Counted from the first letter of the stretch, positions 20,289 through 29,611 are shown. The stretch is 64,000 nucleotides of DNA from Candidatus Melainabacteria bacterium (GCA_027451745.1 DAIDIP010000017.1:21883-85882), one strand, 5' to 3'. Notes: generated by a model from the letters alone, not told the origin. Numbers and translations are program-made.

Positions 20289-21665
20289 TTATTTTTTGGC
20301 TCGTTTGTCTATAACGCGAACCGCTTTGACTTCACTATGGGGTAAAGAACCAGGCATCATCAATTCTACTTCTGCAGTTATGGCTAGCAAATCTTTAAGT
20401 AGATTTTTAATTTCAGCTTTTAGTCTGTCATGTAGAGGGTTAGCTTCCGTGCCTTTATAGGCTTCGCCCCATTTGTGAGCAGTTTGTCTATCGAGTTCTA
20501 CTTGTAGAGAAAGAGTATCAAGAGCCTTTTCTCTATCTATAACAAGCAAAAATCTTGCCGATAATTCAGGATGCGAAAGTAAAATTTGTTCAACTGAGCT
20601 CGGATAAAAATTAACGCCTCGAATAATCAACATATCATCCAAACGTGCTTTAACGCGCGACATTCTCACCATTGACCTTCCGCAGGCACAGGGTGTTCTA
20701 TGCAAGCTAGAAATATCACCAGTGCGATAACGTAAAATAGGAATGGCTTCTTTTGTTAAAGTCGTAAAAACTAGTTCTCCTTCCTCACCTTCTGGTAATG
20801 GCATACCTGTCTTGGGGTCAATTATTTCTGGTAAAAATTGATCTTCCCAAATATGTAAACCACCATTTTCAGCCTGTGAATACTGACATTCCATTGAAAC
20901 ACCAGGACCAATAATTTCACTTAAGCCATAGATGTCCAATGCTTTTATAGAAAGCTTTGTTTCTATTTGCTTCCGCATTTGTTCGCTCCAAGGCTCTGCC
21001 CCAAAAATACCTATTTGCAAACTTATTGTTTCTAATGGAATCTCCAGCTCAAGCATTAAGTCGGCAATATTTAGCGCGTATGTAGGAGTGCAACATAAAA
21101 CTTGAGATTTTAAATCTTGCATTAGGGTAATCTGACGTCTAGTCATGCCGCCAGAAGCCGGTATTACAGTGGCTCCCAACAGTTCAGCGCCATAATGAAT
21201 CCCTAAACCGCCAGTAAATAAGCCATAACCATAGCTGTTCTGAATAATATTGCCTCGACTTACCCCTGCACAAGCTAGAGAACGAGCACAAACTTCTGAC
21301 CATGTGGCAATATCTTGGGTAGTATAGCCAACCACGATTGGTTTACCTTTGCTGCCCGATGAGCAATGAAAACGAGAAACTTCAGATGCTGGTTTACTAA
21401 AAAGACCCGTCGGATAATTGTCTTGTAAATCTGACTTAACTGTGAATGGAAGATTTTTTAAATCGGCTAACGAGGTTATTTTGCCTATGTCACCATTTGC
21501 AATACCATGCCCTTTTAATTTATCTCGATAGAAATCATTGTTTTGCAATTTGGTAAGCAAAGCTTTCAAGCGAGACAATTGCAAGTCCTTCAGCTCAACC
21601 TCTGAAAGGCGCTCTATCTTAGGATTCCAAATTGAAGTTGAAGAATTATTTGCTACTTTGGCCAT
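20289..21665 (-). CDS. paaK: Phenylacetate-CoA ligase (PaaK family)
   Basis: A 458-residue adenylate-forming enzyme that activates phenylacetate or a related aryl acid to its CoA thioester. Family features are visible: FHCSSGSKGKPIVVGYT (P-loop-like AMP motif), DIYGLSEIIGPGVSMEC, the acidic YRTGDIS motif and a C-terminal lid with DDMLIIRGVNFYPSSVEQ. ATG at 21665 is preferred over TTG at 21677, though neither has a strong ribosome site. It follows the PaaA-like gene by 35 bases. Substrate within the aryl acids is not fixed by the sequence. Confidence 0.88.
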   Translation of the reverse strand: MAKVANNSSTSIWNPKIERLSEVELKDLQLSRLKALLTKLQNNDFYRDKLKGHGIANGDIGKITSLADLKNLPFTVKSDLQDNYPTGLFSKPASEVSRFHCSSGSKGKPIVVGYTTQDIATWSEVCARSLACAGVSRGNIIQNSYGYGLFTGGLGIHYGAELLGATVIPASGGMTRRQITLMQDLKSQVLCCTPTYALNIADLMLELEIPLETISLQIGIFGAEPWSEQMRKQIETKLSIKALDIYGLSEIIGPGVSMECQYSQAENGGLHIWEDQFLPEIIDPKTGMPLPEGEEGELVFTTLTKEAIPILRYRTGDISSLHRTPCACGRSMVRMSRVKARLDDMLIIRGVNFYPSSVEQILLSHPELSARFLLVIDREKALDTLSLQVELDRQTAHKWGEAYKGTEANPLHDRLKAEIKNLLKDLLAITAEVELMMPGSLPHSEVKAVRVIDKRAKK

Positions 21666-21700
21666 TATGCCAACCAATTAATTTGCGAGATTGAATGTAG

Positions 21701-22447
21701 CTATTCTACAACGTTTATGTCTGGTGCTTTCAATCCATAAGATTCAAGTAAGGGTTTAATCTCATCGTACCAAGATACCCTGACTTCTTGATTATCTCTT
21801 TGCTTCAACTTGAAATGGCGATAGCGCTGATTGCTTTGGGTGCCGCCTTTGCCAAATACTTTATTTACTTTAGGAAACCAGAAATCAAGAGCTTTTTGGA
21901 TATTTGCTTTTTGTTCTGGATCTTTAGCTAATTTGCTTACCCATGTTTCACCATGTTTGACGTGCATCAGCTCTTCTTTTTCAATTTCTGTCATTATGCG
22001 AGACCAGGGACCCCAACTGCACTCTGCCGCATCATGTAATTGATGCCCAGCGGCTCTATCCATAAGAAAATTGAACATTACTAAATCTGCCCAAGTTCTA
22101 ATAGGTTCATAAAATACTTTCATGCGGTTTTTCATTTTGTCTTCAAAAACCAGCTTGTTAACGTTAATGCCTAATTTGGCAAGAAGATCATAAATGGCTT
22201 TTGCATGACGGCATTCATCTTTAACAATGTTCGCCATTGCTAATTTCTCAGCAATGGTTGGAGCGCCTTCTATCCAGGGCACATATCCGTAAGCTCCAGC
22301 CAATTCTGAGTCTGCTTGCGCAATCATCAAAGTAAGAAGATGTTCTTTATATTCATCAGTTATTTCATCTGCAGATTCAAGCTTAATGCCTGCCTGAATC
22401 TTGTCCATCATAGTGTTTTCTGTAGCTGTACTGCCTTTTGGAACCAT
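21701..22447 (-). CDS. PaaA-like diiron oxygenase subunit
   Basis: A 248-residue ferritin-fold protein resembling PaaA, the catalytic subunit of phenylacetyl-CoA 1,2-epoxidase. The carboxylate/histidine ligand set is intact: E48, E78xxH81 in DECRHAKAI, D130 and E159xxH162 in EELMHVKHGE. The following ALDFWFPKVNKVFG and the end LLESYGLKAPD also match PaaA. It is about 60 residues shorter than E. coli PaaA, mainly at the ends. GAGGTAAGG precedes the ATG. It leads an operon with paaK, EthD and crotonases, but no PaaB, PaaC, PaaD or PaaE gene is in the window. Confidence 0.82.
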   Translation of the reverse strand: MVPKGSTATENTMMDKIQAGIKLESADEITDEYKEHLLTLMIAQADSELAGAYGYVPWIEGAPTIAEKLAMANIVKDECRHAKAIYDLLAKLGINVNKLVFEDKMKNRMKVFYEPIRTWADLVMFNFLMDRAAGHQLHDAAECSWGPWSRIMTEIEKEELMHVKHGETWVSKLAKDPEQKANIQKALDFWFPKVNKVFGKGGTQSNQRYRHFKLKQRDNQEVRVSWYDEIKPLLESYGLKAPDINVVE

Positions 22448-22578
22448 ATCCCTTACCTCGTTTATCTATGTTAAATGAATTCAGTTTTCTGGGATTTTGC
22501 CTTATTAACGGCACGCTAGTGCGTATATATCTTAGTCTTAAATATACACGATATCTATTAGCTTAGCCAGTTGCAAGA

Positions 22579-23424
22579 CTACCTATCAACCTTGTTTAGT
22601 TTAATTAAAGTCTGTCCGTCATTTGTTTCTAATACCGAGTCAATAAATTCAAATTCAGCTATAGTCCATGGCTGCAATTTACCTAGACGTACCACTTTTA
22701 GTTCTATAGTTATGGCACTTAGTCGCGGAAGCAGAGTGAGCATTTTATCCTGAGCAAGCGGTTTGCCATCGGGCATTATTACCTGTCCTGGTTTTTTTGG
22801 AGTTAAATACCAGCTTGTTTCTTTGTTTTGACTTGGCAGTAGCGCAAATTTAAACTCGCCACGTACATCGCCCTCTATGGTAGTGGTATTAAACTTGATG
22901 GCATTTTCATCAAGGCCGCTTCGCAATCTTAAAGTGTAACTTTTCCAGTATTCAAATGCAGGATTTTTGATAAAGTCTTCAAATTCTTGCCAAGGCATAG
23001 TCTTCCCATAAGCTAATGGCAAAGGCAAAAAAACAGGTCTATAACTGTTCTTGTTAAATATAATTGGTACTTTAACCAGACGATCTTCAGGCTGTTCCCA
23101 TGGTACGCCGTGGCTAGCTTGGGGCGGACTAATTATCACTTTCGTATCTGTTGGTCCAAGGTCAAATGGATGGCCAAGCAAAAAAGCCAAATTAGGTTCT
23201 TCATCAGTTTGATAGGCTAAGTATGCTCCCCAACCCTTTTTCTTTGGGCAATGACAAACATTGGTGCCAAAATGTCTCACTATTTTGCTCGAATTTCCAG
23301 ATTGAATATCTGTTAAAAACGCAATAGCTTCTTTCTGCGGACTGGCCTGCAGAATATTACTGAACCAGCTTTGCAACACAAGCAAAGCTAAAATTAGAAA
23401 TAAAGTTGGGATAGCATAGCGCAC
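22579..23424 (-). CDS. Exported or membrane-anchored protein of unknown function
   Basis: A 281-residue protein with one N-terminal hydrophobic helix (residues 4-22), then a soluble domain. A small CHCPKKKGWG motif with two cysteines is near residues 57-66, and the C-terminal half reads as beta-rich, with two LPRLSAITIELKVV-type strands. No family recognised. It is divergent from the aminotransferase gene, 80 bases apart, and lies upstream of the PaaA-like operon on the same strand, separated from it by 131 bases. Confidence 0.6.
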   Translation of the reverse strand: MRYAIPTLFLILALLVLQSWFSNILQASPQKEAIAFLTDIQSGNSSKIVRHFGTNVCHCPKKKGWGAYLAYQTDEEPNLAFLLGHPFDLGPTDTKVIISPPQASHGVPWEQPEDRLVKVPIIFNKNSYRPVFLPLPLAYGKTMPWQEFEDFIKNPAFEYWKSYTLRLRSGLDENAIKFNTTTIEGDVRGEFKFALLPSQNKETSWYLTPKKPGQVIMPDGKPLAQDKMLTLLPRLSAITIELKVVRLGKLQPWTIAEFEFIDSVLETNDGQTLIKLNKVDR

Positions 23425-23504
23425 GGTACAATAGACTTTTATTTAAAAACAGGGACACAAATAAAACTAGCTTTACAGGAAAGCGATCATAGAGTTTATT
23501 ATAT

Positions 23505-24680
23505 ATGACTAATCAGTTGCGGCAACTCAGTTCAAAAAAGGCTGCTCAATTTCAAGAATCTGTTATTCGTGAAATGAGTAGATTAGCTATTAAACATAAG
23601 GCTGTTAACCTGGGACAAGGCGTGCCTGATTTTCCTTGTCCACCTGAATTGAAAGAAGCAGCCTCTAAAGCTATATTCGATGACATCAATCAATATGCGA
23701 TCACTTTTGGCGACAAACTTTTACGTGATGCATTGGCTGAGAAATATTCTCCTGCTCTAGGTTTTACTATCGATCCTGAAACCGAAATTACCGTAACTTG
23801 TGGCGCCACGGAAGCTTTGATGGCAACTTTAATAGCCGTAGTTGACCCCGGTGAAGAAGTGATTATTTTTGAACCATTTTATGAAAACTATCTTCCTCAA
23901 TCTATCATAGGTGAAACAACTGTTCGTTACGTCAGCCTCAAAGCACCACGCTGGCAATTTGATCCCCAAGAATTAGAACAAGCCTTTAATAACAAAACAA
24001 GAGCAATTATAATTAATACCCCGCATAATCCAACCGGCAGAGTTTTTACAGCTAACGAATTGAAAATCATTGCTGAGCTATGTCAAAAATGGGGTGTCTT
24101 TATAATTACTGATGAAATCTATGAGCATATTCTCTATAATGGTGCCCACCATGTTTATCCGGCTAGTTTACCTGATATGCGTGATTTAACTATTACGATT
24201 ACTGGTCTTTCTAAAACTTATAGTCTAACCGGTTGGCGTATTGGCTGGACAATCGCCAATCCAGAAACTACCACTGCCATTCGCAAAGTGCATGATTTCC
24301 TAACTATTGGTGCGCCTGCTCCATTGCAAAGAGCCTCGGTGGCAGGCGTACAATTGCCTGCTCATTTTTATCTTGAATTGGCGCAAGAGTATGCCAAAAA
24401 GCGTCAATACATGATGGAGACTTTGGATAAAATCGGCATGCCGTATTTCAAACCGGAAGGCTCTTATTATATTTTTTCAGACGTATCTAAATATAATTAT
24501 GTGAGTGATATAGAATTTTCACGACACTTATTAACTGACGTAGGAGTAGCTACTGTACCGGGGGCAAGTTTTTTTTCAAGCAAATCGCGGCCAGCCCATT
24601 CTTTCATTCGCTTCTGTTTTAGTCGCAAGCAAGAAACACTTGAAGCTGCTCGAGAACGTCTATGGAAAGCTAAGTTTTAG
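23505..24680 (+). CDS. PLP-dependent aminotransferase, class I/II (kynurenine/methionine aminotransferase-like)
   Basis: A 391-residue fold-type I aminotransferase. Key motifs are VNLGQGVPDFPCPPELKEAA at the start, NTPHNPTGRVF, ITDEIYEHILY and the pyridoxal lysine in LSKTYSLTGWRIGW, ending with FIRFCFSRKQETLEAARERL. The VNLGQG-P-F opening and YEHI segment are typical of the kynurenine-oxoglutarate/YbdL methionine aminotransferase group. Substrate is not determined by sequence. It is a lone gene, divergent from an unknown envelope protein and convergent with the TMEM14-like gene. Confidence 0.87.
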   Translation: MTNQLRQLSSKKAAQFQESVIREMSRLAIKHKAVNLGQGVPDFPCPPELKEAASKAIFDDINQYAITFGDKLLRDALAEKYSPALGFTIDPETEITVTCGATEALMATLIAVVDPGEEVIIFEPFYENYLPQSIIGETTVRYVSLKAPRWQFDPQELEQAFNNKTRAIIINTPHNPTGRVFTANELKIIAELCQKWGVFIITDEIYEHILYNGAHHVYPASLPDMRDLTITITGLSKTYSLTGWRIGWTIANPETTTAIRKVHDFLTIGAPAPLQRASVAGVQLPAHFYLELAQEYAKKRQYMMETLDKIGMPYFKPEGSYYIFSDVSKYNYVSDIEFSRHLLTDVGVATVPGASFFSSKSRPAHSFIRFCFSRKQETLEAARERLWKAKF

Positions 24681-24688
24681 ACCTTTCC

Positions 24689-25012
24689 CTATTTGAACAT
24701 CGTCACAAGAAGAACTAGTTGTTCTAACACACAAAGAACAAGCATCATTCCAGATGGCATAAATTTTTTGGTTTTTATTAGCCTTGCTATAAAAATGCCT
24801 TCCAATACTCCTGCTAATAAAAAAGCTGTTTTTGCACCTTGCTGCGGATGGTTAAGTGTATAACAAAAACATGCAACCAATGCCAGCGCGCTCACTGTGC
24901 CAGCTATCAGTGATGCTTTACTCTTAGCTTTTTTAAAGCCTATGAAGCCGCCCAATAACACTAGAAAAGCTAAAACTAAAATACTATTCGTGCCGATCAT
25001 TATTAAATCCAT
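24689..25012 (-). CDS. TMEM14/UPF0136-like membrane protein
   Basis: A 107-residue protein with about four short hydrophobic helices and the family-like pattern LLGGFIGFKKAKSKASLIAGTVSALALV near the N-terminus. UPF0136/TMEM14 proteins are small membrane proteins found in cyanobacteria and eukaryotes; the eukaryotic members act in mitochondrial or plastid transport. A good AGGGGG site precedes the ATG. Whether it is cotranscribed with the upstream phosphatase gene on the same strand (45-base gap) is unclear. Confidence 0.7.
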   Translation of the reverse strand: MDLIMIGTNSILVLAFLVLLGGFIGFKKAKSKASLIAGTVSALALVACFCYTLNHPQQGAKTAFLLAGVLEGIFIARLIKTKKFMPSGMMLVLCVLEQLVLLVTMFK

Positions 25013-25057
25013 TGTCTTAAACCCCCTATTTCTTTAAAAGACTATTTGTTTGCCGGT

Positions 25058-26515
25058 CTATTTTTCGATCTTAAAAGAATCCAAAACTTTTCCATCTTCT
25101 GAAATCTGGCTATAAATTAGCTTGTTTTGATTTATATCTAAATATGTCAATGAATGTGTGGAAGAAACAAATTCGTTTGTAAAACCAGCGCGATCCGGAT
25201 TTTCCATCGAACCATAAAGAGCGGCACCACCGGCGCCAGAAACAACATAGATTATGCCAGTAGGATGAGTATTAGACTTACCATCATATTTTTTGTCAAA
25301 TATAAAGCTGCCACTGACGGTGCCATCTGCATTTATGACTGGAATTCCATTTTTACTTTGAGGGTGAAAAATTAAAGGATAAGACTTTTGATAATTATGA
25401 GCATGCCCAGAAAATACTATATCGACACCGCAATCTTGAAAAATATCGCTCAGTAAACGCATACGTTGTTCAGTGTTGTGTACTTTATCTATGCTAAATC
25501 CGGGCTGATGAAAACAAACGAATTTCCAGGTTTTTGATTTGTTGGTTTGTAAGTCTTTGCGCACCCAGTCGCGAAGTTTTGCATTAGTCCAGCTCATATA
25601 AGGATTGGCGTCCAATATAAGCCAGTGGCTATTGCCATAATCAAATGAATAATTAGACATGGTTGGATAACGATTACCAGTTGTCTCCAGATATCTACTT
25701 ATATATTCTTCATTACCCATTAATCTAGGTATATGAAGTTCACTTCTGCTTTTGATAGGACCATTTAAAGGTGCAGACCACAATTCATAAAAAGCCAAAG
25801 CATCTCTAAGTTTGTCAAAGTTTATGCCTGCTTTGTTGTCACCATAGGCGATATCATGGTTGCCGATAACAGGTAATGCGACCGTGGATTGTAATAAAGG
25901 TGCACCTGTTTGTTCGGAAGCTTTAGCGTTCTCAAATATAGGAAAAAATTTTTGAATATATTCTGATAGGCGTCCATAGGAGTAAACAATGTCACCCAAA
26001 ATAACAAGAAAATCTGGTTTCTTTAGATATGTTTGGTAAACAATCTTCCTTTCTGATAAAGTATCGGCCCCGGTGTCTCCAAAAAGTACACAGCGAAATG
26101 CTTGCCCCTCAGTCTTACGAGCAGTCCCACTTCCGCGAAAAACATCTTTGCCATTTTTGACTAATTTGTATTGAAAAGATTGTCCAGGAACTAGCCCTTC
26201 AATTTGATTGTCCCAAAGATATAATTTGTCTGGTACAGAATAAGAAAGAATGACTCTTTGGGGTGTTTTTTGTTGTATCCACTGCGATTTATTATGCTCT
26301 TTGATATAGAGCTCAAAATTGTCTTGATTACTATTGCTTATCCACAATAAATCCAAATTTTCTTCAGCTGCCAATGTTGGGTGATTGCCAAGCTGCAAAT
26401 AAGGTTTGACAATAAATGTTTGTTCGCTGTCAGCTAAACAGTCCAAACTTGGAAAAAGTTCTGCTACTAAGAACATCAACAAAATGATGGATAGATAATG
26501 CCAGTACTTTTTCAT
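25058..26515 (-). CDS. Exported metallophosphoesterase (purple acid phosphatase-like)
   Basis: A 485-residue secreted phosphoesterase. A signal peptide (MKKYWHYLSIILLMFLVAEL) is followed by a fibronectin-like beta domain, then the binuclear-metal core with its full motif set: VLFGDTGAD, ILGDIVYSYGR, VIGNHDIAYGD, VCFHQPGF and FSGHAHNYQ. This order is that of purple acid phosphatases. The frame is open to 26572, but that would run into tRNA-Phe, so the ATG at 26515, which opens a proper signal peptide, is the start. It probably releases phosphate from organic esters outside the cytoplasm. Confidence 0.87.
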   Translation of the reverse strand: MKKYWHYLSIILLMFLVAELFPSLDCLADSEQTFIVKPYLQLGNHPTLAAEENLDLLWISNSNQDNFELYIKEHNKSQWIQQKTPQRVILSYSVPDKLYLWDNQIEGLVPGQSFQYKLVKNGKDVFRGSGTARKTEGQAFRCVLFGDTGADTLSERKIVYQTYLKKPDFLVILGDIVYSYGRLSEYIQKFFPIFENAKASEQTGAPLLQSTVALPVIGNHDIAYGDNKAGINFDKLRDALAFYELWSAPLNGPIKSRSELHIPRLMGNEEYISRYLETTGNRYPTMSNYSFDYGNSHWLILDANPYMSWTNAKLRDWVRKDLQTNKSKTWKFVCFHQPGFSIDKVHNTEQRMRLLSDIFQDCGVDIVFSGHAHNYQKSYPLIFHPQSKNGIPVINADGTVSGSFIFDKKYDGKSNTHPTGIIYVVSGAGGAALYGSMENPDRAGFTNEFVSSTHSLTYLDINQNKLIYSQISEDGKVLDSFKIEK

Positions 26516-26540
26516 AGCAAATAAAATGCAAATAATAATA

Positions 26541-26613
<73 letters not shown>

Positions 26614-26732
26614 ATAATGCGCCCGGTAAAGCTTCTATGAGCACCCATAGCTTGCCAAATATATCACATTAGTGTGGTCAAGTAGCAGGCTGCGAAACGG
26701 AGCGGAACGAAATGAAATATAGCTTGGCCAAA

Positions 26733-26954
26733 GCAGCGCTAAAGAATGACAGAAGGAGATATGGCGGAACGAAGGGCGGCTATGCCGTCCGAAGTAAAGC
26801 GTCTGTACGCGCGTCTGGGCAAGCGGAGCGCAGACCAGGCAGTGCTAAAAGTTTAGATGGATGAAGTGAAGCGAACGGCGACGGTGAGGCGGCGGAAGCT
26901 GAACGAAGTAAAGTACGCGCGTCTGGGCAAGCGGAGCGCAGACCAGGCAGCGCT
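26733..26954. repeat. Tandem intergenic repeat, about 107-base units
   Basis: Two consecutive units are bounded by the motif GCAGYGCT at 26733, 26839 and 26947 (spacings 106 and 108). An identical 37-base block occurs at 26806-26842 and 26914-26950, and each copy contains an inverted GTCTG/CAGAC pair. The block is preceded in both units by CGAAGTAAAG; the second unit lacks six bases there. The stretch 26690-26732 looks like a third, decayed unit (it also has GCGGAACGAA). The repeat is more GC-rich than its surroundings, fills the gap between tRNA-Phe and the next gene, and ends at the stop codon of that gene. The rest of this 340-base gap has no gene that I can see. Confidence 0.85.
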
Positions 26955-27607
26955 TAATATATAGACGAGCTTTGTGTGGATATTTGATTGTTTATCCCAA
27001 CGATGCGCAAACCTGTATCGCCTTTGCGAACTAATAAATTCATTTGAACTTGATTTGCTGCCGGTCTAGCATTTGCTGATTGCATTACCAAAGTTCCATT
27101 CAAGCTCACGACGATTGAATGGTCAGGGTTAATTGCCACTGCCCTTATCGAAATTGGTTGGAAAGCGCCTACTGACGCTCCAGAGCATACTTGTTGAGAT
27201 ATTTCGGGTGTCCAAAAAGCTTCATTGAAAGCTTTTAAGGTTTCAGGTGACATCCAATTAGCGGCTGCTTCATGACTTTGAGCAGCAGATTTAGGGGTAA
27301 AATCCATTGCTGCTTTCATCCACCATTTAACAAAATCCACTGCCAGAGCAGGATCTAATTGTACTTTTTTTGCATAATCATTTGCTGGCACACTAGCGTC
27401 TGTTGACTCAGAATTATTTTTAGAAGGCATACTCTGGCTTTGAGCGAGCTTACTTACAGGTGGTTCATCTTTATTACCGTTGTTGAAGCCGCCAACAAAA
27501 AAGCCAAGTAAACAGACAATAAGAAGCCCTAGGAGAATCTTATCGTTAAATATTCTTTGTATCGTTGTCCTGACAATATCCTGAAACATAAAACGGTTCC
27601 CAAACAC
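26954..27607 (-). CDS. Single-pass membrane protein of unknown function
   Basis: A 217-residue protein with one membrane helix near residues 24-41 (ILLGLLIVCLLGFFVGGF), a Ser/Asn/Pro-rich linker and a C-terminal domain of about 130 residues. That domain contains VDFVKWWMKAAMDFTPKSA and then several beta strands (RAVAINPDHSIVVSLNGTLVM), a layout that would suit an NTF2-like or VirB8-like periplasmic fold, though nothing diagnostic is present. The tandem repeat abuts its stop codon. Confidence 0.55.
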   Translation of the reverse strand: MFGNRFMFQDIVRTTIQRIFNDKILLGLLIVCLLGFFVGGFNNGNKDEPPVSKLAQSQSMPSKNNSESTDASVPANDYAKKVQLDPALAVDFVKWWMKAAMDFTPKSAAQSHEAAANWMSPETLKAFNEAFWTPEISQQVCSGASVGAFQPISIRAVAINPDHSIVVSLNGTLVMQSANARPAANQVQMNLLVRKGDTGLRIVGINNQISTQSSSIY

Positions 27608-27809
27608 AATTAGCGGCTACCAGTCCATAGATTATGAATTTCCTAAAATAAATATGGACTATTTGCTAATTTAGTGCCCATTTTATCAATTTGCTTAACT
27701 TGTCTGGCGATTTATTCTAAAATCTAGCTCTTATAATATCTCTTATGGAAAACTAGTCTTCTGGGAATTCAGAACTTGAGGAAAGCATAAGCTTTAAGGA
27801 CAGCACTCA

Positions 27810-28196
27810 ATGAGCGAAGAACACGATTTTAATGCCACTTGGGCTACTTCTGATCCCAGCAGCTCAAAAATGGTCTCTATGGACGCGGAGCAGGAAGAGA
27901 GTGAACATTCGGATGATAGTACTCAGCTAAGCATTCCGCAAAGATCATTTGTCCAGGATAAATATATAGCTTATACAATTAAACTCCCTGCTTATCAGTT
28001 GGCCGCCTTGCAATCTATATGGCTTGAGCTTAAGCGTTTATATGGCGCTCATTCTCCTGATAAAAGTGGCATGATCCAATTAGCCATCGAAGAATGGTTG
28101 AAAAGGTGGGATGGTCCTGAAAAACATGAATTGCTAGACAGTCTTTTGCAAATTAGAGCAGACACGCGTCGGCGACAGTATAAAAAACCAGACTAG
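27810..28196 (+). CDS. Possible ribbon-helix-helix DNA-binding protein
   Basis: A 128-residue protein. The acidic, Ser-rich first 45 residues look disordered. Residues about 52-105 read as strand-helix-helix (YIAYTIKLPAYQLAALQ, then KSGMIQLAIEEWLKRW), the usual layout of ribbon-helix-helix regulators, with a basic tail. If right, it would be a small DNA-binding protein; the helix spacing is longer than in classic members. It overlaps the convergent DedA gene by 4 bases. Not linked to a toxin gene. Confidence 0.45.
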   Translation: MSEEHDFNATWATSDPSSSKMVSMDAEQEESEHSDDSTQLSIPQRSFVQDKYIAYTIKLPAYQLAALQSIWLELKRLYGAHSPDKSGMIQLAIEEWLKRWDGPEKHELLDSLLQIRADTRRRQYKKPD

Positions 28197-28804
28197 TCTT
28201 TCTTGAAATGGTGGACTAAGTAATAAATAAATCCAGCTCCCAATACTGCCACAATTGCAACGTCAAATTTGTGCCAAATGCTGATAAAGGTTTCTAAATT
28301 TTCACCGAACTTAATACCAACCCAAGCAAGAAAATAACACCAAATTAGTGAGCCAATAAAAGTAAACAAGCTAAACATAGCAAAGTGAGCTTTCAATACC
28401 CCAGCTGGAAACGAAATAAATGTTCTTACCACTGGCAGCATCCGGCAAACGAAAAAAGCAATGTCACCGTGCTTATCAACCCAGCGATCGGCTATTTCAA
28501 GATCTTTATGTCTAAGTAAAAAATATTTTCCGTATTTTTCTAAAAATGGTCTGCCGCCCCATAGTCCCAAAAAATACGAAGGCAGCGATCCAAGCAAGCA
28601 ACCAAAAGCACCAGCTAATGCAGCAAGATGAAAATTTAACTTGCCCTGTTGAACCAACAAGCCAGCTGTAGGCATGATTGCTTCACTAGGTAGTGGAATA
28701 TTAGCTGACTCAATAGCCATCATAAGCACAATGCCTGTATAGCCCCAGCTAGCAATCGTGTCTTTAACTATTTGTAGCAAGGGATCAATCAATTGATGTA
28801 ACAA
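28193..28804 (-). CDS. DedA family membrane protein
   Basis: A 203-residue inner-membrane protein of the DedA (SNARE-associated) family. Signatures are ESANIPLPSEAIMPTAGLLVQQG near the N-terminus and FFVCRMLPVVRTFISFPAGVLKAHFAMF in the middle, with four to five hydrophobic segments. Family members include undecaprenyl phosphate and phospholipid flippases needed for envelope integrity. It starts with ATG after a GGAGGAA site. The adjoining genes upstream on this strand are sugar-modifying enzymes, in keeping with an envelope role. Confidence 0.9.
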   Translation of the reverse strand: MLHQLIDPLLQIVKDTIASWGYTGIVLMMAIESANIPLPSEAIMPTAGLLVQQGKLNFHLAALAGAFGCLLGSLPSYFLGLWGGRPFLEKYGKYFLLRHKDLEIADRWVDKHGDIAFFVCRMLPVVRTFISFPAGVLKAHFAMFSLFTFIGSLIWCYFLAWVGIKFGENLETFISIWHKFDVAIVAVLGAGFIYYLVHHFKKD

Positions 28805-28836
28805 AATAATATTCCTCCGATTCGGTCCTAATGATT

Positions 28837-29610
28837 TTAGCTTTTCAAAGTCTCAAAAGCTACTTCATACGCAGGTCTGTCTTCAACATGACAGCGCACT
28901 TCAGATCGTTCCTTTACCACTCGTGCCGGTGCGCCTACTAGCACTGAATTTGGTGGCGAAGATTGAGTTACTATTGATCCCCCGGCAATTACAGACGATG
29001 CACCAATTCTAACTCGGGGTAATATAAGTGCTTTTGCGCCTACTATAACGCCCTTTTCAAAATAGGGACCTTCTCTACCTTTTTGACAAGGGGGGTGCAA
29101 GCTGTCTACCGTACAAGACATTGGATAAAAATGTACATCATCTTCTATCGTTGTATAAGTAGCAATAAAAACATTGTTATGGAAGCGACAATTATTTCCT
29201 GCTTTGACATAGCCATCTGATTGGGAGAGCGCTCCAAAGCTGCAATTATTACCAAAGACACTGTATTCGCGAATAAGTGCCCTGTTCCCAGTCTGAAAAT
29301 TCTCACCTGTCAATGTACTAGCGTAAATGATTGTTCCTGATCTAATTACACTTCCTTTGCCTACAGTCAAAACAGGATTGCTGTAATTATCATTTTTTAA
29401 ATAGTCTGCTAGTCGTTCGCCAAGAATGCATTGAGCCCCAATAAATGAATTAGCACCAATATGAACATTCTCGTAAATAATTGCGCCAGGCTCTATTTTT
29501 ACATTTTCTTCTATTACAACACCATCTGCAATAAATACAGACGGTGCTATACGAACATTTTTGGCTATTTGTGCTTTTGGACTAATATGACAATTCGCGT
29601 AATCGCTCAT
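28837..29610 (-). CDS. Hexapeptide-repeat acyltransferase
   Basis: A 257-residue protein with a left-handed beta-helix of hexapeptide repeats from about residue 10 (VRIAPSVFIADGVVIEENVKIEPG) through residue 220 (VIVGAKALILPRVRIGASSVIAGGSIV). A short loop holds YPMSCTVDSLHPP. Such enzymes acetylate or acylate sugars using acetyl-CoA or acyl-ACP. The gene starts one base after the DegT-type aminotransferase gene, so the pair very likely makes an N-acylated amino sugar for a surface glycan. Confidence 0.85.
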   Translation of the reverse strand: MSDYANCHISPKAQIAKNVRIAPSVFIADGVVIEENVKIEPGAIIYENVHIGANSFIGAQCILGERLADYLKNDNYSNPVLTVGKGSVIRSGTIIYASTLTGENFQTGNRALIREYSVFGNNCSFGALSQSDGYVKAGNNCRFHNNVFIATYTTIEDDVHFYPMSCTVDSLHPPCQKGREGPYFEKGVIVGAKALILPRVRIGASSVIAGGSIVTQSSPPNSVLVGAPARVVKERSEVRCHVEDRPAYEVAFETLKS

Positions 29611-29611
29611 T

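Noticed and set aside
26733..26954. CRISPR array
   Set aside because: Only two to three units of about 107 bases with no short regular spacers and no cas gene in the window.
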